NCBI GenBank assembly: GCA_934645125.1
Contig: CAKUDT010000007.1
Location: forward strand, 1 to 18,696
Direction of reading: 5' to 3'
DNA: 18,696 nucleotides
Origin: an uncultured Eggerthellaceae bacterium
GTDB lineage: Bacteria; Actinomycetota; Coriobacteriia; Coriobacteriales; Eggerthellaceae
Part shown: positions 14,393-18,696 of the stretch, piece by piece
How positions within the stretch are numbered: the first letter of the stretch is position 1
How the letters are laid out: each line of letters starts with the position of its first letter
The notes under the pieces: generated by a model
Database searches by the model: none
Told to the model about the DNA's origin: nothing
The model's input: the letters and a program-made list of their open reading frames with translations, nothing else
Made by a program: the position numbers and the translations under genes

Positions 14393-15589
14393 ATGACTGA
14401 TTTTCAACGAATCTGTCTGGTCCACTATCACGAAATAGGCCTCAAAGGCAAAAATCGCGCACCCTTTGAGATGCGATTGTTGAAAAACATTGAATCGTTG
14501 CTGCAGGATTATCCCGTGGTGACGATTCAGCGTATTTCTGGGCGTCTTTGTGTCTTTCTTCGTGAAGGGACCGATTTAGAGCTACACACGCATGTCGCGC
14601 AATTCATCGCGAACGTACCTGGTGTAGCGCGCGTTTCTTTCGGCTTCAAGTGTCCACGAAGCATCGAGGATATGACGGCGGCGGGTATTGCCGCAATGAG
14701 TGAGTCGAGCAGTTTTGCCAGCTTCAAAGTGGCTGCGCGTCGAAACCACACCGATTTTCCGGTGAACTCTATGGAAATGAACCGCATTATCGGTGGTGCT
14801 TTAAGCGACGCGTTTCCGCAGGTCAAAGTTCAAATGGTAGAGCCCGATCTGACGGTTGGCGTCGAGGTTGTGCAAGCTTCTTCGTATGTGTATGCGCACA
14901 GTATTCGCGGTATTGGCGGTTTGCCCGTTGGCAGCTCAGGGCGCGTGATGTGCTTGATGTCATCGGGAATCGATTCGCCGGTTGCACTCTGGCGCATGGC
15001 GCGCCGCGGTGCTGTTTGCATGGGCATTCATTTTTCGGGACGCCCGCAGACATCGGATACCAGTGAATACCTGGTGGACGATATCGCACACGTTCTTGAG
15101 AAAACGGGCTGCATTGCGCGTGTTTACGTGGTGCCGTTCGGTGATTACCAACGCGAGATTTCGCTTAAGGTGCCGCCGCGCTTACGTATTATCATGTATC
15201 GTCGCCTTATGTTCAAAATCGCTGAACAGCTTGCGCGTAAAGTGCATGCAGGCGCGCTGGTGACGGGTGAGAGCCTGGGTCAGGTTGCGTCTCAGACGCT
15301 TGAGAACATTCGTGCGACCGATGCTGCTGTTGAGATGCCGGTGTTCAGGCCGCTTATCGGTACCGATAAGATTGAAATTATCGATGAGGCGCAAAAACTC
15401 GGTACGTTCGAGATTTCGTCGCAGGATGCACCGGATTGTTGCACGCTTTTCATGCCGCGCAGCCCTGAGACGCATGCGAAACTTGAGGACGTTTTAGAGG
15501 CCGAAGCGCTGTTGCCGCTTGATGAGTGGATTCCTGAAATCATGAGCAAAATCGAGCGCCATGATTATGATTGCCCCGCGTGCAAGTAG
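14393..15589 (+). CDS. thiI: tRNA 4-thiouridine synthase ThiI (THUMP and PP-loop domains)
   Basis: Uses ATP and sulfur from a cysteine desulfurase to make 4-thiouridine in tRNA, and may also feed sulfur to thiazole synthesis. The 398-residue product begins with a ferredoxin-like part including HYHEIGLKGKNRAPFE, then a THUMP domain (to about residue 165), then a PP-loop ATPase. The PP-loop reads SSGIDS (190-195) where SGGxDS is usual. Other family segments are GESLGQVASQTLENI, and PDCC (Cys349, Cys350) followed by TLFMP. There is no C-terminal rhodanese domain, as in most Gram-positive ThiI. AAGGA (14383-14387) precedes the ATG. It lies 20 nt after rpoZ and is probably co-transcribed; no terminator is clear after it. 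Confidence 0.93.
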   Translation: MTDFQRICLVHYHEIGLKGKNRAPFEMRLLKNIESLLQDYPVVTIQRISGRLCVFLREGTDLELHTHVAQFIANVPGVARVSFGFKCPRSIEDMTAAGIAAMSESSSFASFKVAARRNHTDFPVNSMEMNRIIGGALSDAFPQVKVQMVEPDLTVGVEVVQASSYVYAHSIRGIGGLPVGSSGRVMCLMSSGIDSPVALWRMARRGAVCMGIHFSGRPQTSDTSEYLVDDIAHVLEKTGCIARVYVVPFGDYQREISLKVPPRLRIIMYRRLMFKIAEQLARKVHAGALVTGESLGQVASQTLENIRATDAAVEMPVFRPLIGTDKIEIIDEAQKLGTFEISSQDAPDCCTLFMPRSPETHAKLEDVLEAEALLPLDEWIPEIMSKIERHDYDCPACK

Positions 15590-15598
15590 TTTCGAGCG

Positions 15599-15681
15599 TT
15601 TGTCAACTTTTTGATAGCGAAAAAACCTGATTTGATAGCATTTTGATAGCGTTTCGGGCTGTTTTGATAGGTTTTTGTCAA
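15599..15681 (+). repeat. Array of six phased octamers upstream of comEA
   Basis: TTTGTCAA occurs at 15599 and 15674, and TTTGATAG at 15610, 15631, 15642 and 15663, all on the + strand. Starts are spaced 11, 21, 11, 21 and 11 bp, so the array is three pairs with a 32-bp period. Three of the four inner copies extend to TTTGATAGC. Spacing near 1 and 2 helical turns puts every copy on one face of DNA. This looks like an operator for a cooperative regulator, which I cannot name. The last copy contains TTGTCA, close to a -35 box, without a good -10 at normal distance. Confidence 0.75.
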
Positions 15682-15730
15682 TATGCCGTTCTATCCTTTC
15701 CTCGTTATGAAGGAAAGGGGAGCGGCATAT
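15681..15730 (+). promoter_or_regulatory. Long hairpin masking the comEA ribosome-binding site and start codon
   Basis: ATATGCCG (15681-15688) pairs with CGGCATAT (15723-15730). TTCT (15689-15692) pairs with GGAG (15719-15722) with two G-U pairs. After a 2-nt bulge, CCTTTCCT (15695-15702) pairs with AGGAAAGG (15711-15718), leaving an 8-nt loop. This gives about 20 pairs. The 3' arm holds the whole purine-rich ribosome-binding site (AGGAAAGGGGAG) and the first two bases of ATG 15729. No T tract follows, so it is not a terminator. Confidence 0.75.
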
Positions 15731-16412
15731 GTTTTCTCTGCTTAAAAGATTCCGAGCGAAATTAGTTCGCTTTGGTCGTAAAAATGAACCTCGAATAAAA
15801 GTTATCGCGGGTATTGTGGCTGTATTGGCGCTCTTTGCGTTTGGCTTCTTCGGCACGGCGAATGCTCAAAATAGCGTGCTTGTCAAAGCAGACGGTGCGG
15901 TTGAGGGAGCATCGGCTTTATCGAGCGTGGATGCGCCTAATGCAAATAATGTTGATTCTAAACAAGGTGAAAGCGCAGATAAAGCTGATGAAAAGCAGCT
16001 CTGCGTATATATTTGCGGCCAAGTAACCGCACCGGGTGTGTATTATGTAGCGCAAGGAGCACGCGTATGCGATGTTGTCGAGTGTGCCCAAGGGTTTCTT
16101 GACGGTGCCTCGCTTGAATCGCTTAATCTTGCGCGCCCCGTAAGCGATGGAGAACAGATAATCGTACGAGCAATCGACGAGTCATCTTCCGATTCGGCGG
16201 GCCGCGGCAATGCCTCTTCGCAGCTTGTCAACATCAATACCGCAACGGCGGCGCAACTCGAGCAAATACCGGGAATCGGCGCTGCATTCGCCCAGCGCAT
16301 TATCAGTTATCGTGATAAACAGGGATCGTTCAAGACGGTCGATGAGCTGAAAAACGTTTCGGGCATTGGCGATAAGAAACTTGAATCGATTCGTGCCTAC
16401 GTTTGCGTGTAA
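15729..16412 (+). CDS. comEA: ComEA-like competence DNA-binding protein
   Basis: Membrane-anchored receptor that binds incoming double-stranded DNA outside the cell and passes it to ComEC. The 227-residue product has a short basic cytoplasmic start, one membrane helix (about 24-46), and a low-complexity Ser/Ala/Asp linker (about 50-88). An SLBB domain follows (QLCVYICGQVTAPGVYYV, to about 147), then a second Ser/Gly linker. A helix-hairpin-helix domain (about 166-225) has LVNINTATAAQLEQIPGIG and the second hairpin VSGIGDKKL. ATG 15729 has AGGAAAGGGGAG just upstream, but both lie inside a long hairpin. comEC follows after 6 nt, forming the usual comEA-comEC pair. Confidence 0.93.
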   Translation: MFSLLKRFRAKLVRFGRKNEPRIKVIAGIVAVLALFAFGFFGTANAQNSVLVKADGAVEGASALSSVDAPNANNVDSKQGESADKADEKQLCVYICGQVTAPGVYYVAQGARVCDVVECAQGFLDGASLESLNLARPVSDGEQIIVRAIDESSSDSAGRGNASSQLVNINTATAAQLEQIPGIGAAFAQRIISYRDKQGSFKTVDELKNVSGIGDKKLESIRAYVCV

Positions 16413-16418
16413 TACGTT

Positions 16419-18696
16419 ATGCTTGAAGGCAATCAGGGGTTTTGCATTGACCCCGTAGCGAAACGCATGCGTCTTTCGCCTCTTTTGCTGTTATCGCTTG
16501 TGTTTTGGGCAAGTTGCGCTGCGTCGTTTGAAACTGCGCGCGGCATGGATGCGGCACAGTTGTTCCTGTTTGGCTCGTGCGGTGCTGTTCTGGCGTTTGG
16601 TGCGGCTTTTTGGGCAATAAAGATCCGCGTTGTGAACGCCAAGCTATTCTTTCTTGCTGCTTCAATGCTGCTCGCTGGTGTTACCTGCTCTTTTGCGGGT
16701 GCGGTTAGTATCGAACATGCTTGCGCTCAATTTGATGTGAGTGATAAAAGCGAATCGGCACAACAAGAACTTTCTTTCTTCGTTTTGAACGACGCCCAGG
16801 AAAACTCTTACGGTGTTTCCGCTGAGTGCTTAACGAAAACCCCTGATGGAAGCATCGCTAAGGTGCGCCTTTATGCGAAAAAGGGAAATCAGTTTTTCTA
16901 TGGCCAATGCGTGACTGCGCAAGTTGCTGTTTCGTTGCCAAAAGAATCCCAGGAACCTGCGTACTGGTCAAAGGGGATTGCCGCAAAAGCAGACGTAAAA
17001 AGCGTGGATGATGTTTCGTGGGTAACGCCTTTTGCGGAAAAGCGCACGTTATTTATTCAGAATGTGAGCGAAAGACTCGGGGAGTCATCGCAGACGGGTT
17101 TACTGTTGGCGCTTGCTTGCGGGTATCGCGGGCTTTTGCAAGGAGAATCGCTCTATCGCGATTTTCAAGTAGCGGGTTTGGCTCATATCGTTGCCGTAAG
17201 TGGTGCGCATTTGAGCTTGGCTATTGCATTTGTGACTGTCTTGTTTTCGCGATTGCGCGTAAGGCGGACGTATCAAGCGCTGTTGTCGGTGCTGCTTGTT
17301 GTGCTGTTTCTTTTCGTGTGCGCGTTTCCCCTTTCGGCGTTTCGCGCTGCTTTTATGTCTCTTTTGGCATGCATGTCGTTTTTCGCGCGAAGAAGAGCCG
17401 CATCGCAAAATGCTTTAGCGCTCTGTATCTTTACCTGCCTTTTAGTTGATCCTGCGATATCTGTTTCTGCCTCGTTTGCGTTATCGGCGCTCTCTACGCT
17501 GGGTATCATTGTGCTCGTGCCATTTTTCACCAGGGCATTTGGCAGAACAAAGCAGAGGACTTTTTCGTCGAAAGCAAAAACATTCATTAAAGAAAGCGTT
17601 TCCCTTACGCTTTCGGCAAGCATCGCAACGCTTCCTTTATCTGCAGCGCTTTTTGCACAGGTTTCGCTTATCGCTCCGCTTTCAAATGTCTTGCTCGGCT
17701 TGCTCTTCACGCCGCTTTGCATCAGCGCGCTTGCATGTCAAGTTCTCTTTCTAGCATTTGGCTCTTTATCGGGAGTGGTTCTTGTGATCTGCCAGGGATT
17801 ATGCAGGGTCTTCTCTTTGATGGTAAGCGTTCTTGCAGCGTTTCCTTATGCGGCGATTCCGGCCGAATTGTCAATTACGACTGCCGTTGCCTTAAGCACT
17901 TTTCTGTTTATCGGCATTATTTCGTTGCAACGAGGAGCACTTGCGCGCACGATTTCAAATCTCCAAGATGCTCAGAAAACAAGCTCGCAACGAAAGCTGC
18001 TTTTCTGCGGCGCTTTTGCGACGATTGCTTTGATTGCGATTATTGTTTCAGCAGGAAGAAGTGGCGAAATCTATTTGGCTGCGCTCGACGTGGGTCAAGG
18101 GGATGCGTTGTTGCTCCGTGACGGAAAAACGGCGATGCTTGTTGATACAGGCAATCAGGATACGCAGCTCAAACGGGAGCTCGCGAAGAAAGGCATCCGC
18201 CAGCTTGATGCCGTGTTTATCACGCATCCTGATAATGATCACTGCGGTTCGCTTCCGGCGCTCTTGAGCGTGGTGCAAGTGGAAAAAGGATGCGTGCCCG
18301 CACCGATGATTACATGCGCTTGTGAGAAGTGCGCGGGGGTTCGGGATACGTTTCATGCTGCCGGCGTACCTTTGGTTGGAATGGAGGTGGGTGATTCAGT
18401 CTGCGCAAATCACGTTTCGGCGACGATGGTTTGGCCGTATGTTTACGCTCAGGAAGGAGGAAACCAGGATAGTCTTTGCTTGAGCGTGGCAGTTGATGTG
18501 GATGGTGATAGCGCAATTGATTATACGGCGCTTCTCGTGGGTGATGCTGAACGTGAAACGCTTCAGCGCATGATAGAGCAGGGGAATATTGGCAAGACGG
18601 ACATTTTCAAAGTGGGCCACCATGGCTCTGCGGTATCTTGTGACCAGGATACTCTTGACGTGCTTTCGCCCCGTATTGCCCTTTTAAGCGTTGGCG
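16419..18696 (+). CDS. comEC: ComEC/Rec2 DNA-uptake channel, C-terminus cut by the window end
   Basis: Inner-membrane channel that passes single-stranded DNA into the cytoplasm during transformation. The frame stays open for over 759 codons to the last base, so the gene is incomplete. The order is two N-terminal membrane helices, a soluble DUF4131-like region (to about residue 225), and the Competence domain with HIVAVSGAHLSL (from His256) and many membrane helices. A metallo-beta-lactamase-like domain follows, with LDVGQGDALLLRDG (from residue 556), MLVDTG, ITHPDNDHCGS (His603, Asp605, Asp607, His608) and KVGHHGS. Metal ligands are present. ATG 16419 has no Shine-Dalgarno sequence and lies 6 nt after comEA, so translation is probably coupled; ATG 16467 is an alternative start. 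Confidence 0.93.
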   Translation, partial: MLEGNQGFCIDPVAKRMRLSPLLLLSLVFWASCAASFETARGMDAAQLFLFGSCGAVLAFGAAFWAIKIRVVNAKLFFLAASMLLAGVTCSFAGAVSIEHACAQFDVSDKSESAQQELSFFVLNDAQENSYGVSAECLTKTPDGSIAKVRLYAKKGNQFFYGQCVTAQVAVSLPKESQEPAYWSKGIAAKADVKSVDDVSWVTPFAEKRTLFIQNVSERLGESSQTGLLLALACGYRGLLQGESLYRDFQVAGLAHIVAVSGAHLSLAIAFVTVLFSRLRVRRTYQALLSVLLVVLFLFVCAFPLSAFRAAFMSLLACMSFFARRRAASQNALALCIFTCLLVDPAISVSASFALSALSTLGIIVLVPFFTRAFGRTKQRTFSSKAKTFIKESVSLTLSASIATLPLSAALFAQVSLIAPLSNVLLGLLFTPLCISALACQVLFLAFGSLSGVVLVICQGLCRVFSLMVSVLAAFPYAAIPAELSITTAVALSTFLFIGIISLQRGALARTISNLQDAQKTSSQRKLLFCGAFATIALIAIIVSAGRSGEIYLAALDVGQGDALLLRDGKTAMLVDTGNQDTQLKRELAKKGIRQLDAVFITHPDNDHCGSLPALLSVVQVEKGCVPAPMITCACEKCAGVRDTFHAAGVPLVGMEVGDSVCANHVSATMVWPYVYAQEGGNQDSLCLSVAVDVDGDSAIDYTALLVGDAERETLQRMIEQGNIGKTDIFKVGHHGSAVSCDQDTLDVLSPRIALLSVG

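Noticed and set aside
15599..15681. Phased octamers as a CRISPR array or satellite
   Set aside because: Units are too short, spacers are 3 or 13 nt and non-unique in length, and no cas genes are near; an operator array fits better.
17018..18121. Several overlapping + strand frames within comEC
   Set aside because: They are other-frame shadows. The continuous frame from 16419 carries all the ComEC motifs.

Overview
The window looks like chromosomal DNA from an anaerobic actinobacterium of the Coriobacteriia (Eggerthellaceae or a relative). This is inferred from an actinobacterial-type integration host factor next to gmk and rpoZ, a NAD-linked PyrK/PyrD pair suited to anaerobes, a membrane pyrophosphatase, roughly balanced base composition, and a probable leaderless transcript. 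I cannot name the species. All supported genes lie on the + strand. No rRNA, tRNA, IS element, phage gene or CRISPR array was seen.

Layout: (1) 1-746, the 3' end of a proton/sodium-pumping pyrophosphatase gene (hppA) with a good terminator. (2) 824-3091, mtnA (methylthioribose-1-phosphate isomerase) and an HD-domain dGTPase-like gene. (3) 3092-4419, an unexplained structured spacer, then azlC-azlD (branched-chain amino-acid exporter) from a probably leaderless promoter. (4) 4439-7424, a copper-efflux operon: a CsoR operator overlapping the -10 box, a leader with a possible pseudoknot, then csoR-copA-copZ. (5) 7559-13062, the pyrimidine operon pyrR-pyrB-pyrC-pyrK-pyrD-pyrF behind a complete PyrR attenuator; pyrE and carAB are not in it. 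(6) 13100-15589, mihF-gmk-rpoZ-thiI. (7) 15599-18696, a competence pair comEA-comEC, with comEC cut by the window end.

Most of the genes are familiar. The most unusual signals are non-coding and sit in front of comEA. Six octamers (four TTTGATAG and two TTTGTCAA) are spaced 11-21-11-21-11 bp, which puts them on one helical face in three pairs with a 32-bp period. Directly after them is a long hairpin of about 20 base pairs whose 3' arm contains the comEA ribosome-binding site and most of its start codon. This suggests two-layer control of a DNA-uptake operon, by a cooperative DNA-binding regulator and by translational masking. Other candidates are the csoR leader pseudoknot, the structured spacer between dgt and azlC, and mutually exclusive hairpins in the mihF leader. 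All structures were found by hand, without folding energies or database searches.
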